Positions 16,455 to 26,335 of a stretch of 64,000 nt of DNA are shown here, piece by piece. Under the pieces are notes generated by a model. It saw nothing but the letters and a program-made list of their open reading frames with translations, did no database searches and had not been told where the DNA came from. Numbering within the stretch: position 1 is the first letter of the stretch; every line of letters begins with the position of its first letter. This DNA comes from Limiplasma sp036645955 (GTDB lineage: Bacteria > Bacillota > Clostridia > Christensenellales > Aristaeellaceae), in the NCBI GenBank assembly GCA_036645955.1, contig JAVXND010000012.1:3326-67325 (forward strand), read 5' to 3'. The position numbers and the translations under genes are program-made.

Positions 16455-19007
16455 TTAACGCTGTTTTGTATAGGCGGTGGCTTCAAGCGGAAGGCGGTCG
16501 CGGAACATGCCATCCACCCTCCACGCGGCCAGCGCGGCGGCGGGCGCTGTGGGAATGGAGGATATTTCACCCACACCCTTTGCACCGAAGGCGGGTTGAT
16601 CCAGCGTGCCTTTGCCCAGCAAGAGAACCTCTATGGGGGGGATTTCGGTTGCGCGGAGCAGTCCGAGGGTGCTATATTTGCTTTGCACATACCCCGCCTT
16701 CATCACAAAGTTCTCTGTGAGCGCATAGCCTAAGCCCATGGCTACGCCGCCCTCCACCTGTCCCTCGCAAGCTTTGGGATTTACAACGCGCCCCACATCA
16801 TGCGCGGCAACCACCTTTGTAACGCATTTGTTTTGATCCATCACCACCACATGCACGGCATAGCCATAGGCCGCATGGCTGACGGGGTTTTTCTTGTCTG
16901 AACCCATGGGGTCTGAGTCAAAATGATATTCGCCTACAAAGCTTTCGCCCTCCAGCGCGGAAAGCGGCTTTTCGTCCAATGCGGCCTTGAGCTTAGCGGC
17001 GGCAAGGCGGGCGGCTTCACCGGTAAACAGCGTTTGACGGCTGGCGGTTGAGGTGCCGGAATTGGGCGTAAGGGCGGTATCCGCACGCTCGTGCAGAAGA
17101 AGCGCGGGGGAAAGCTCCGTTACCGTGGCTACGATTTGGGTAACCACAGTGCCAATGCCCTGCCCCATGCATGCGGCAGAAGTAAGGATGTGTACCTTTC
17201 CATCGCGCACGAGCAGCTTACAGCGTCCGTAATCGGGAACGCCAACACCCAAACCGCTGTTTTTCAAGCAACCCGCAATGCCCGCATACGGGTTTTGCTC
17301 AAATACATCCTTGACTGCCTCCAAGCACTCCGCAAAAGCGGTGTCGGGCGCGGCAATTTGACCATTGGGAAGCTCTTGACCTGGGCGAATGGCGTTGCGG
17401 TAGCGAATTTCCCATGGGGAAATGCCAACCTCCTGCGCCAACAGGTCTATGTTCATTTCACTGGCAAAACAGCTTTGCGTTACGCCAAAGCCGCGAAACG
17501 CGCCGCCAGGCACATTGTTGGTGTACACGCATAGCCCTGTGATGTCTATGTTTTGGAAGTTATAGGGCCCTGCGGCGTGGGTGCATGCGCGCTGTAAAAC
17601 AGGTCCGCCAAGGGAGGCATATGCCCCGCAATCCGATACGAGCATTGCTCTTAGACCAAGCAATTTGCCGTTTTGGTCACAGGCGGTGGTGATATCCATT
17701 TCCATGGCGTGGCGCTTGGTATGCACATTTAAGCTTTCTTGTCTGGTAAGCTTTACCTTTACGGGCAAGCCTGTGAGCCATGCGGCCAGCGCGGCATGGT
17801 GCTGAACCGACATATCTTCCTTGCCGCCAAAGCCGCCGCCCACCAACATGGTTTGCGAACGAACTTTTTCGGGCGGAAGCTTGAGCATGCGGGCAACTTC
17901 CTTTTGCTCATCGTAAACGGATTGTGAGCCTGTGTGCAAAATCAAACCGCCGTCGCCCGAGGGCTGTGCCACGGCGCATTCCGGTTCCATGAAAGCATGA
18001 TCCGTCATGGGTGTGGAATAGTGATGGGTCACCACATGTGCGGCTTCTTGAAAAGCTTTGTCCACATCTCCGCGCTTTAATACCTGCTTGGAAAGGATAT
18101 TTCCTTTTTCGTGCAATAAAGGCGCGCCTTCCAAAAGCGCTTCCGTTGGAGAGGTGATGGGCACAAGCTCTTCATATTCAATTTCTACCAGCGCTTTGAT
18201 TTGCTCAAGCGTTTCCTTTCGCTTGCTCACCACCAAAGCAATTGCGTCGCCAACATAGCGTGTGATTTCTCCCTGCGCAATCAGCACATCCCAATCCTGA
18301 ATCAAATGGCCAGTTTTGTTAAAAGGGACATCCGATGCAAGGATGACGTGAATGGCATCAGGGTGGCGCATGGCGTTTTCAATGTTGATTTTAACCACGC
18401 GGGCACGCGGGTAGCGGCTGCGAACCGCGCTTGCATAGACCATGTTTGGCAAAACAAGGTCATCCGCAAATTGACCCGTTCCCAGTATTTTTTCTTCTGC
18501 ATCCACCCGTGTAAACAGCTCGCCGATTTTGCCGCTTTGAGATAGGACGGGCACTTCTTTGTTTTCACGAAAAATTTCGGCTGAAAGCAAAATGGCATCT
18601 TCAATTTTCTGATACCCTGTACAGCGGCAAATGTTACCGCGTATCGCCTTTTTGACATCTGCACGCACGGGTGTAAGGTTATGATCAAGAAGTGCCTTGG
18701 CGCACAGCACCATGCCTGGAATGCAAAAACCGCATTGTACCGCGCCCGCGCTTGAAAAAGCGTAGGCATAAACAGCTTTTTCGCGTTCGCTCAAGCCTTC
18801 AACCGTCAAAATGCTCTTGCCTTCAAAACGGCTGAGCTTGCCGATACAGGCTTTTACGGCTTTGCCGTCGGCAAGCACCGTGCAGGTGCCGCAAGCACCC
18901 TCGGAGCAGCCATCCTTGACAGAGCAAAGATGTAAATCATCACGCAAAAAATCCAATAGGCGCTTATCCTCCGTGGGTTCGTAGGACTGTTGATTGATGG
19001 TTAGCAT
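16455..19007 (-). CDS. xdhD: XdhD-like molybdenum hydroxylase, [2Fe-2S] and Mo domains fused
   Basis: 850 aa. Residues 1-150 form the two [2Fe-2S] domains (C34, C39, C42, C54; then C92, C95, C127, C129). Residues about 165-840 are the molybdopterin-binding domain, with GGGFGGKED, GGAFRGFGVTQ, a GQGIGTVV segment and a C-terminal GVGEISS carrying the presumed catalytic glutamate. No FAD domain is present, and no FAD subunit is adjacent, so it may use that of the neighbouring XdhABC or pass electrons to YgfK. The E. coli XdhD is associated with selenium-linked purine metabolism. It is the last gene of the leftward operon. Confidence 0.88.
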   Translation of the reverse strand: MLTINQQSYEPTEDKRLLDFLRDDLHLCSVKDGCSEGACGTCTVLADGKAVKACIGKLSRFEGKSILTVEGLSEREKAVYAYAFSSAGAVQCGFCIPGMVLCAKALLDHNLTPVRADVKKAIRGNICRCTGYQKIEDAILLSAEIFRENKEVPVLSQSGKIGELFTRVDAEEKILGTGQFADDLVLPNMVYASAVRSRYPRARVVKINIENAMRHPDAIHVILASDVPFNKTGHLIQDWDVLIAQGEITRYVGDAIALVVSKRKETLEQIKALVEIEYEELVPITSPTEALLEGAPLLHEKGNILSKQVLKRGDVDKAFQEAAHVVTHHYSTPMTDHAFMEPECAVAQPSGDGGLILHTGSQSVYDEQKEVARMLKLPPEKVRSQTMLVGGGFGGKEDMSVQHHAALAAWLTGLPVKVKLTRQESLNVHTKRHAMEMDITTACDQNGKLLGLRAMLVSDCGAYASLGGPVLQRACTHAAGPYNFQNIDITGLCVYTNNVPGGAFRGFGVTQSCFASEMNIDLLAQEVGISPWEIRYRNAIRPGQELPNGQIAAPDTAFAECLEAVKDVFEQNPYAGIAGCLKNSGLGVGVPDYGRCKLLVRDGKVHILTSAACMGQGIGTVVTQIVATVTELSPALLLHERADTALTPNSGTSTASRQTLFTGEAARLAAAKLKAALDEKPLSALEGESFVGEYHFDSDPMGSDKKNPVSHAAYGYAVHVVVMDQNKCVTKVVAAHDVGRVVNPKACEGQVEGGVAMGLGYALTENFVMKAGYVQSKYSTLGLLRATEIPPIEVLLLGKGTLDQPAFGAKGVGEISSIPTAPAAALAAWRVDGMFRDRLPLEATAYTKQR

Positions 19008-19025
19008 GGGAAGGCTCCTTTCCGC

Positions 19026-20396
19026 TTAAACCGCTACAGGTTTGCGAGAGATATAGCGTCCCGCATTTTCAAGAACGACCTGTCCATCCTTTGCGGCAAT
19101 TTTGCCGTCTAGCAATACATATTTGGGCGTTCCTTGAATGGGCATGCCCTCGTAGGGGGTGTAATCCGTGTTTTGATGCTGTGTATTGGCGTGAATCACC
19201 GTTTGCGCGGTGGGATTCCAAAGCACCAAATCGGCATCGCTCCCTACGCGAAGCACACCTTTTTGCGGATACATCCCAAATTGACGCGCGGGGTTTGTGG
19301 CCAGCAGTTCACAAAAGGTTGTAACCGGCAATTTGCCAGTGTCCACATAGGCGGCGTAAATCACCTGCGGACGGTGCTCAATGCCAGGCAGACCGTTGGG
19401 GATTTTGGAAAAATCCTCCTTGCCAAGGGCTTTTTGAGCAAGGGTATAGCTGCAATGGTCGGTTGAAATGGTGTCAATTTCGCCGCCTAGCAACGCGCCC
19501 AGCAGTGCACGCTGGTCATTTGCCTTGCGAAGCGGGGGAGAGCAAACATATTGAGCGCTTGCAAAATCAGGCTCAAGGTAGTGCTCATCGTTAAGCAATA
19601 AGTACTGCGGGCAGGTTTCCACAAAAACGCGCTGACCCCTTGCCCTTGCTTTGCGCACTTCAAACAAACCTTCTTCACTGCTTAAATGCACCACATGAAC
19701 AGTGCAGTCGGCAAGTTTGGCAATGGCAAGCAGGCGATTGATGGCTTCCGCCTCCACAATGGGCGGGCGGGACACGGGATGCGCGGCGGGGGAAAGATGT
19801 CCCAACGCTTTTTCGCGTTTTACGCAGGCGTTGACCAAATCCCCATTTTCACAGTGTACGCCGACTACGCCGCCAAGACGCTTCATTTCCGTGAGCACCT
19901 CAAAAACGCTTTCATCGGATACACGAAGCGCGTCGTAGGCCAAATAGAGCTTGAAGGATGAAACACCAGCGGCAAACATAGGCTCAAGCTCGGCTTTTGT
20001 GCGTGCGTTCCAATCCGTAATGGCCATGTGAAAGGCATAATGACAGGAGCTTTGACCCTCGGCCTTTTGGTGCCAGGTGCTTAAAGCGTGGGAAAGCGTA
20101 TCACCGCGATCCTGCGTGGCAAAGTCTACAAGGGTGGTGGTGCCGCCCACAAGCGCGGCTCGCGTACCTGTTGCAAAATTGTCTGCGGTTACGGTGATTC
20201 CGTTGTCCATGTCCAAATGCGTATGCCCATCAATAAAACCGGGAAACACGAGCAGTCCCGTGGCATCAAGCTGTTCATCCTGCGGCGAGGCTTCTATTTT
20301 AGCCGCGATTTTTGCGATTTTACCGTCTGCAACGGCCAAATCCGCGCACAAAATTCCTTGCTCTGTAACCAAGGTGCCATTTTGAATCAGAAGCAT
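19026..20396 (-). CDS. hydA: Dihydropyrimidinase / hydantoinase family cyclic amidohydrolase
   Basis: 456 aa metal-dependent hydrolase that opens cyclic amides. Seen are the metal motif GFIDGHTHLD (about 54-63), the carboxylated lysine SSFKLYLAY (about 148), HCEN, HVVHLSS and STDHC. It matches the hyuA/ygeZ position of the E. coli yge-ygf cluster. In this island it probably opens a ring intermediate formed from urate or a related purine; the exact substrate is inferred. It lies 18 bases upstream of xdhD and downstream of ygfK in one operon. Confidence 0.9.
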   Translation of the reverse strand: MLLIQNGTLVTEQGILCADLAVADGKIAKIAAKIEASPQDEQLDATGLLVFPGFIDGHTHLDMDNGITVTADNFATGTRAALVGGTTTLVDFATQDRGDTLSHALSTWHQKAEGQSSCHYAFHMAITDWNARTKAELEPMFAAGVSSFKLYLAYDALRVSDESVFEVLTEMKRLGGVVGVHCENGDLVNACVKREKALGHLSPAAHPVSRPPIVEAEAINRLLAIAKLADCTVHVVHLSSEEGLFEVRKARARGQRVFVETCPQYLLLNDEHYLEPDFASAQYVCSPPLRKANDQRALLGALLGGEIDTISTDHCSYTLAQKALGKEDFSKIPNGLPGIEHRPQVIYAAYVDTGKLPVTTFCELLATNPARQFGMYPQKGVLRVGSDADLVLWNPTAQTVIHANTQHQNTDYTPYEGMPIQGTPKYVLLDGKIAAKDGQVVLENAGRYISRKPVAV

Positions 20397-20422
20397 ACCG
20401 ATCTTCCTTTCTTGTCAAAACG

Positions 20423-23383
20423 CTATTTTGCAAACAGACAGCTATCAAGCACTGCCTGAATCAGCGCTAGCTCGGGTTGCATGACGGAAGCATTGTCAAG
20501 CGCAGCTTCAGAAATGGAACCGTTCAAACGAAGCAATACATGTCCGTTTGGAAGGGGGAAGAAGCCTTGATTCTGACTTTGCTCAAAATCCGCTTCACAT
20601 TCAAACAGGGTGAATTTATCCTTGTAGGGGGCGCTGTCGTAGGGGCAGAAGGCCGCGCAGTTGCCGCATTCGTTGCATAAGCCATCCATGTGGATGATTT
20701 GCTTTTTGGCCATGCCCGGTACGGTAACCGCAACGTTTGCACGGTTCGGGCATACGTCCACGCAGTTTTCACAGCTTGCGCCGCAGTGCAGACAGCGGGC
20801 GGATTCCTGCTGGGGAGCGGTGCATTCGCACAATGTGCCGCGCGTTGCCGTTTGTGGCGCTAGCGGCTGAACAATGCCTGCGGCGATTTCAGCGGTCAGA
20901 CCCAGCGCGGCATTGACTGCGGCTTGCGCGTCTGCAATGGCCTCCACCACGGTGGCGGGGCCGCGAAGCGCATCACCCAGCACAAAGAGCCTGTCGCTTT
21001 GTGAAAGTGCTGTTACGCGCCCGCGTGTATCAAGCTTCACGCCGTTTTGAGTGAGATAGGTACCGTCAATCCGCGTGCCTATGGCGGCAATGAGCAAATC
21101 GCAAGGCAGAGCCTCGGTTTGACCTGTCGATACGGGGCTTGCGCGGCCGCTCGCATCCTTTTGTCCAAGGGTCATGACATCCAAGGTGAGCGTTTCGCCT
21201 TCCAGTGAAAGCGGATTGCGCAGCTCCAACAGGCGCACGCCATCGGCCAAAGCCAGTTCAAGCTCTTCCAAATCAGCAGGCATTTCACGCTGTGTTCTGC
21301 GATAGACCAAGGTTACATCCTGAATGCCCGGCAAGCGCTTTGCGGCGCGTGCCGCGTCCATGGCGGTGTTTCCGCCGCCCACCACAACAGCATGGCGGTG
21401 CGCCTTGAGGGCTTGCGCTTGGTGCTTGGCGGTTTGAAGAAAATCAAGCACATCCACCGCATTGCCGCTTTGTAGGGCAAGGGGTGTAGGCTCCCACGCG
21501 CCCACGGCCAGCATGACATGGGTGTAACCGTCGTCAAACAGCTTTTGTGCGGAGCAAACCTCTGCATTCAGCCGAATGTCTACGCCCAACCTTTGAAGCA
21601 GCTGTGCGTCGTTTTCTATTTGCTCGTCCGCAATGCGGAAGGCGGGAATTACATAACGAACAATGCCGCCAAGGCGTTCGCGCTTTTCAAACAATGTGAC
21701 CTTTGCGCCTGCGCGTGCCGCAAAGAAAGCCGCCGCCAACCCACCGGGGCCGCCGCCAACAATGGCAATGCGCTCTTGACGAGGCGTGCCTGCGTGAAGC
21801 GTGGGCAAAAAGCCTTCAAAACCGCATTCGGCGGCTTTGAGCTTTGCGGCTCTGATGTGCACGGCATCCTCGTAGAAATGGCGCGTACACTTGCTTTGAC
21901 AGCGGTGGGAGCAGATGGTGCCCGTGATAAACGGCAAAGGATTCTTTTCACAAATGACGCTGAGGGCTTCCGCATATTTGCCCGCATACACCAAATCCAG
22001 ATAGGCTGTAATGTCCTGATGAATGGGACAGCCCTCTTGACAGGGCGAAACAAAACAATCCATGAGCGGCACAGGCTGTGTAAGCTTGCGGTTGGGCAGC
22101 GGCTTGAGGGGCTTTTGATGATGCTTATCCAAAATGGCGTGCTCGCACAGCGCCGCCAAGGGCTTTAATTGAACACCCTCAAAGGCGCGGTAGGGCAGGC
22201 TGGAAAGGGCTTGCGCTATGGGCGCTAAGCGGTTGTAGCCGCCCGGCTTTAACAGCGTGGTGGCCAAGGTGATCGGCCAAATGCCGCAGGTGAAAATATC
22301 GGCGATGTTCAGCGCATCCGCCCCGCCTGAATAGGAGGCGCGCAGGTGCCCGTCAAAAGCCTTTTCGAGCTTTTGCACCAAGGCAATGGTGAGCGGAAAC
22401 AGGCTTTTGCCGCTCATGTACATTTCTTCACCCGGCAATTCGTCCTTGGCAATGGTTACGGGAAAGGTGTTGGAGAGCTTTACGCCAAATTCAACGCCCT
22501 GCTTGCCTGCTTTGTCAAGCAAGCGCTGGAACATGGGCACGGCATCCTCAAACTGCAAATCATCTTTGAAATGATGGTCGTCAAAAACCAGCTCGTCATA
22601 GCCCATGGCATCCATGGTTTTGCGGGCAAATTCGTAGCCTAACAGCGTCGGGTTGCATTTTACATAGGTGTTCAGATGCTTTTTCTCAATCAAATAGGTT
22701 GCAATGCGTTCAATTTCGTCTGGCGGGCAGCCGTGCAAGGTGGAAAGCGTGATGGAACGGCAAATGCGCGGGCTGATGCCTTTGATGAAATCGGCGTTAA
22801 CTTTTTCAAAGCGCACCAGGTTTTGAAGCGCCCATTGGGTGCATTCCTTGAAGCAATCGGTACTGCCAGCGTATTTCAAGCCTTCAATGAACCGATCGAT
22901 TTTTTCTGAACGAATGCCGTTTAAATCATAACCCACAGACATGTTAAACACAAAGCCTTGGTCACTGCCCAAGGCAAGCTCGCGGCTTAACAGCTTGATG
23001 GCAAACCAACCCTTGATGTATTCGTCCATGGCTTGCGCTACGGTAAGCTCTGTGGACCATTCTACATTATAGCCCTCTTCTGCCGCCAAAATACAGGGCT
23101 TTGCCACATGCAAATCACTGCCATCCAAGGTTTGCACGGTTTTAAGCTCAAAGAAACGGCTGCCGCCTGCATAGGCCGCAATCAGGTTCTGAGCAAGCTG
23201 GGTATGAGGCCCTGCGGCGGGGCCGAAGGGCGTTTCTATCTGCTCGCCAAAAATGGGCAGGGCTTTGTTACCTTCGTGGCAATAAATTTGCTCAACCCCA
23301 AAAATGGAGCCAGCTTGGCGAAACTCAGCCAAAGCACGTGTCATAAGGGTTCCAAAAGAAATCGGTCGCATGATATCGCTCAT
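20423..23383 (-). CDS. ygfK: YgfK-type flavin/iron-sulfur oxidoreductase (putative selenate reductase subunit)
   Basis: 986 aa multi-domain protein. The N-terminus resembles a dihydroorotate-dehydrogenase-like FMN barrel (TPFGPAAGPHTQLAQN, ELKTVQTLDG). The middle has a cysteine-rich GltD-like region (CQEGCPIHQD, CSHRCQSKC) and FAD/NAD(P) sites (GGGPGGLAAA, VVGGGNTAMDAAR). The C-terminus carries ferredoxin cysteines (CGASCENCVDVCP, CNECGNCAAFCP). It was named as a putative selenate reductase, but its recurrence with ssnA, hydA and ygeWXY points to reductive purine degradation. The ATG at 23383 with GGAGG is preferred over a longer frame. Confidence 0.88.
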   Translation of the reverse strand: MSDIMRPISFGTLMTRALAEFRQAGSIFGVEQIYCHEGNKALPIFGEQIETPFGPAAGPHTQLAQNLIAAYAGGSRFFELKTVQTLDGSDLHVAKPCILAAEEGYNVEWSTELTVAQAMDEYIKGWFAIKLLSRELALGSDQGFVFNMSVGYDLNGIRSEKIDRFIEGLKYAGSTDCFKECTQWALQNLVRFEKVNADFIKGISPRICRSITLSTLHGCPPDEIERIATYLIEKKHLNTYVKCNPTLLGYEFARKTMDAMGYDELVFDDHHFKDDLQFEDAVPMFQRLLDKAGKQGVEFGVKLSNTFPVTIAKDELPGEEMYMSGKSLFPLTIALVQKLEKAFDGHLRASYSGGADALNIADIFTCGIWPITLATTLLKPGGYNRLAPIAQALSSLPYRAFEGVQLKPLAALCEHAILDKHHQKPLKPLPNRKLTQPVPLMDCFVSPCQEGCPIHQDITAYLDLVYAGKYAEALSVICEKNPLPFITGTICSHRCQSKCTRHFYEDAVHIRAAKLKAAECGFEGFLPTLHAGTPRQERIAIVGGGPGGLAAAFFAARAGAKVTLFEKRERLGGIVRYVIPAFRIADEQIENDAQLLQRLGVDIRLNAEVCSAQKLFDDGYTHVMLAVGAWEPTPLALQSGNAVDVLDFLQTAKHQAQALKAHRHAVVVGGGNTAMDAARAAKRLPGIQDVTLVYRRTQREMPADLEELELALADGVRLLELRNPLSLEGETLTLDVMTLGQKDASGRASPVSTGQTEALPCDLLIAAIGTRIDGTYLTQNGVKLDTRGRVTALSQSDRLFVLGDALRGPATVVEAIADAQAAVNAALGLTAEIAAGIVQPLAPQTATRGTLCECTAPQQESARCLHCGASCENCVDVCPNRANVAVTVPGMAKKQIIHMDGLCNECGNCAAFCPYDSAPYKDKFTLFECEADFEQSQNQGFFPLPNGHVLLRLNGSISEAALDNASVMQPELALIQAVLDSCLFAK

Positions 23384-23424
23384 TGGGCACCTCCAAAAAA
23401 AACAATCGGGCTGGACCCTGCCAG

Positions 23425-24762
23425 CTATTTTCCTTCGTTGATCCGTTGCCAAAGCGCGGTTCCGCGCTCTCTTGCATGCGCTAAAATCGCTTGCTTGTCG
23501 ATTCCGATGAGTTCACGATCCTTCATGCGAATTTCACCCGCAATGACCGTGCTGCGGGTACTGCGGCCGCTCATGCCAAACAGGATGTGGCCATTGAGAT
23601 TGGTTTCATCCATGGGCGTTGGCGGCACATAGTCCATCACAATCACATCTGCCGCCGCGCCTTTTTGAAGAATGCCCATGGGCGTAGCAAAAAAGCGGGA
23701 AGCCATTTCGCGGTTTCCTTCAAACAGCATGTGCGGAATTTCGTTCCATGCGACCGTTGGGTCACAGAGCGCGTGCTTGTGCAGGAGGTTGGCTACCTTG
23801 TAGCTCTCAAGCATATCGTTTGTGTAGCCGTCGGTACCCAAACCTAGCAGCAAGCCTTTTTCAAACATTTTGATCACGGGCGGACAGCCTATGGCATTGC
23901 CCATGTTGCTTTCGGGGTTGTGCGCAACCATGCAATGGGTATCCTTGAGCAGGTCAATTTCCGCTTCTGAAACATGGGTGCAATGGCCGCAGATGGTTTT
24001 ATCGCCCAAAATGCCGAAATCGTGCAAGCGGAAAACGGGGCGTTTGCCGTGCTCGGCAAGGGCGCGCTGCACATCTAAAATGCCTTCCGCCACATGAATG
24101 TGGTAGCCTGCGCCTGCTGGATTTTGTGCAACACAGGCTTCTAAGGTTTCATTAGAGAGCGTAAAGGACGCATGCATGCCCATCATGCCTGCAAACTGTC
24201 CCGAAGGATCTTTTTGTGCCCACTGAATAAATGCAACGTTTTCGGCAATGGCCTGCTGCATTTTTTCCTTGCCGTCGCGGTCGCTGATTTCGTAACAGAG
24301 GTTTGCTTTTACACCAAACTGTTTGGCGCTCTGCGCAATGGCAAACAAGCTCCCGGGAATTTCGCCGTAGCTGGCGTGATGGTCGAACATGGCCGTTACG
24401 CCATTTTCAATGCATTCCAGCATGAAACAATCCGCGCTGGCCTGCGTATCTTCAAGCAGCAGCTGGCGATCGATCGTCCACCATTGGCCGTCCAGAATTT
24501 CAAGAAAGCTGCGGCGCGGAGCGCCTTTGATGGAAAGTCCGCGCGCAAAGGCGGAATAAATGTGGTTATGTGCATTGATCAGCCCCGGCATGATAACGCC
24601 GCCGTGTGCGTCTAAAAATTGTGCGTCTGGGTATTTGCGGAGCAGGGCAGTGGTGCTGCCCACCTCTTTGATGAGCTTACCCTCTGTTGCGACGCAGCCA
24701 TCTTCTAAAAATGGCAAGGTTGCATCACGGGTGATGAGCCTTCCGTTACCGATGAGCAGCAT
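23425..24762 (-). CDS. ssnA: SsnA family aminohydrolase
   Basis: 445 aa amidohydrolase of the chlorohydrolase/guanine-deaminase group. It has PGLINAHNHIYSAF with the HxH metal pair, GYHIHVAEG, a CGHCTHVSE segment and LGTDGYTNDM with the metal aspartate. SsnA is a conserved member of the selenium-linked purine cluster; it probably hydrolyses a deaminable purine-derived intermediate, not yet proven to my knowledge. The ATG at 24762 is ten bases after AAGGAG; a GTG nine bases upstream is too close to that site. It overlaps mocA by 17 bases. Confidence 0.9.
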   Translation of the reverse strand: MLLIGNGRLITRDATLPFLEDGCVATEGKLIKEVGSTTALLRKYPDAQFLDAHGGVIMPGLINAHNHIYSAFARGLSIKGAPRRSFLEILDGQWWTIDRQLLLEDTQASADCFMLECIENGVTAMFDHHASYGEIPGSLFAIAQSAKQFGVKANLCYEISDRDGKEKMQQAIAENVAFIQWAQKDPSGQFAGMMGMHASFTLSNETLEACVAQNPAGAGYHIHVAEGILDVQRALAEHGKRPVFRLHDFGILGDKTICGHCTHVSEAEIDLLKDTHCMVAHNPESNMGNAIGCPPVIKMFEKGLLLGLGTDGYTNDMLESYKVANLLHKHALCDPTVAWNEIPHMLFEGNREMASRFFATPMGILQKGAAADVIVMDYVPPTPMDETNLNGHILFGMSGRSTRSTVIAGEIRMKDRELIGIDKQAILAHARERGTALWQRINEGK

Positions 24763-25363
24763 GGGTGTCACACTCCTTTTTTAACAATTGTTCATAATCT
24801 GCATAGGTGTCTATGTCTTGAAGCTCTTCTTCATGGCTGGCTTGTACGTATTTTACACATGCGGCGTGCCGCTTGATGACCGTGCCGCCTGATTGCCCTT
24901 CTGTAAGCGAGGCTAGCTCGTGAAAAAACGCTTTGGGAAACAGCACGGGATTGCCGACGCGCTCCCCAAAGCTTACGCGAACCATGCTTTGGGGAAATTG
25001 CGCAAAAGCAGACAACATCTGGTAAATCGTATTTGCATTTAGAAAAGGCTGGTCGCCTACACAAAATAAGCAGCCATCCATTTCCTGCATGGCTTCAATG
25101 CCTAGGCGAATGGTGTCGGATACGTTGGGCAGCTGGTGAAGCAAGGGTTCAAAACCAAGAGCCTGCGCCAGCCTTGCGACTTCGGCACTTCTTGTTACCA
25201 CCCGCTTTTGTTCAAAGGGCAAGAGCGGCGGGGTGCTTTGAAGCGCTAATAGCGTATGCGCAATGAGCGGCTTGCCGCCAAAGGGCGCGAGCAGCTTGTT
25301 GCCGCCCTGAAAGCGACGGCTCTCACCCGAAGCGAGCACAACCACGCCAATGCGCATACGCAT
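24746..25363 (-). CDS. mocA: Molybdenum cofactor cytidylyltransferase
   Basis: About 205 aa nucleotidyltransferase that converts Mo-molybdopterin and CTP to the cytosine dinucleotide form used by xanthine-dehydrogenase-type enzymes. The N-terminal loop is VVVLASGESRRFQGGNKLL and the metal aspartate is in CVGDQPFL; GERVGNPVLFP follows. In E. coli the equivalent cluster member is ygfJ. Two ATGs (25363 and 25357) are possible after AAGGAG. Its place among Mo-hydroxylase genes supports MCD rather than MGD formation. Confidence 0.85.
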   Translation of the reverse strand: MRMRIGVVVLASGESRRFQGGNKLLAPFGGKPLIAHTLLALQSTPPLLPFEQKRVVTRSAEVARLAQALGFEPLLHQLPNVSDTIRLGIEAMQEMDGCLFCVGDQPFLNANTIYQMLSAFAQFPQSMVRVSFGERVGNPVLFPKAFFHELASLTEGQSGGTVIKRHAACVKYVQASHEEELQDIDTYADYEQLLKKECDTHAAHR

Positions 25364-25391
25364 CAAACTCCTTCCCATCAGGGGCGAATCG

Positions 25392-26315
25392 TTAATGAAT
25401 ACGGGTGCCTGTTTTGCCCTCGATACCGTCACGCGCCATTTGAAGCTTGGTAATCAGCGCCGTTCGGCCTGAGCCGCTTTTGACAAAAGCCATGGCGGCT
25501 TGTACCTTTGGCAGCATGGAGCCGGGGGCAAAATGACCTTCGTCACAATATTTTTGGGCTTGTTCCACGGTGAGGTCGCTCAACCATTCCTGATCTGGTT
25601 TGCCAAAACGGATGGCAACCTTTTCTACTGCGGTTAAAATGACCAAGAAATCCGCTTCGAGCATTTCGGCCAGCTTACAGGCGGCAAAATCCTTGTCAAT
25701 CACCGCTGAAACGCCGCGCAGATGGTGACCCTCTGCAATGACGGGAATGCCGCCGCCGCCTGCCGCAACCACAACCTGCCCCGCACCCAACAGGTCGTAC
25801 ACGGTTTCGATTTCTACAATTTCGATGGGCTTGGGCGAGGCGACCACGCGGCGGTAGCCTCTGCCCGAATCCTCCACAAACACATACCCCTTGGCTCCTG
25901 CCAGCTCGTCGGCTTCCTCTTTGGTGTGAAAGTGACCGATTGGCTTGGTGGGTTTTTCAAAAGCGGGGTCGCTGGGGTCTACACGCACTTGCGTAAGCAC
26001 GGTGGAAACCGGCTTGTGAATGCCGCGATTGAGCAATTCTTCACGCAGAGCGTTTTGCAAATCATAGCCAATATAACCCTGACTCATGGCTACACATACA
26101 GAAAGCGGTGTGGGACCAAGGTTATGCTCGCGCGAATACTCACCAAAAGCGTTTTGGATCATGCCGACCTGCGGCCCGTTGCCATGCGTCAGAATGACCT
26201 GATGTCCGCCTTCAATTAAATCTGCGATGGCCTTGGAGGTTTCCTTCACCGCGAGCATTTGCTCGGGTAAGGTGTTGCCAAGCGCGTTACCGCCTAGCGC
26301 AACGACGATTTTCAT
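25392..26315 (-). CDS. yqeA: Carbamate kinase
   Basis: 307 aa amino acid kinase fold enzyme. It makes ATP from carbamoyl phosphate and ADP, releasing CO2 and ammonia. Motifs are VVALGGNALG at the N-terminus, LTHGNGPQVG (about 46), VVAAGGGGIPV (about 207) and VIDKDFAACKLAEML (about 226). It lies between ygeW and mocA as in related clusters. It would harvest the carbamoyl phosphate released by YgeW, giving one substrate-level ATP per purine fermented. Confidence 0.93.
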   Translation of the reverse strand: MKIVVALGGNALGNTLPEQMLAVKETSKAIADLIEGGHQVILTHGNGPQVGMIQNAFGEYSREHNLGPTPLSVCVAMSQGYIGYDLQNALREELLNRGIHKPVSTVLTQVRVDPSDPAFEKPTKPIGHFHTKEEADELAGAKGYVFVEDSGRGYRRVVASPKPIEIVEIETVYDLLGAGQVVVAAGGGGIPVIAEGHHLRGVSAVIDKDFAACKLAEMLEADFLVILTAVEKVAIRFGKPDQEWLSDLTVEQAQKYCDEGHFAPGSMLPKVQAAMAFVKSGSGRTALITKLQMARDGIEGKTGTRIH

Positions 26316-26335
26316 ACCTTCAAGCCCTTTCTGCG

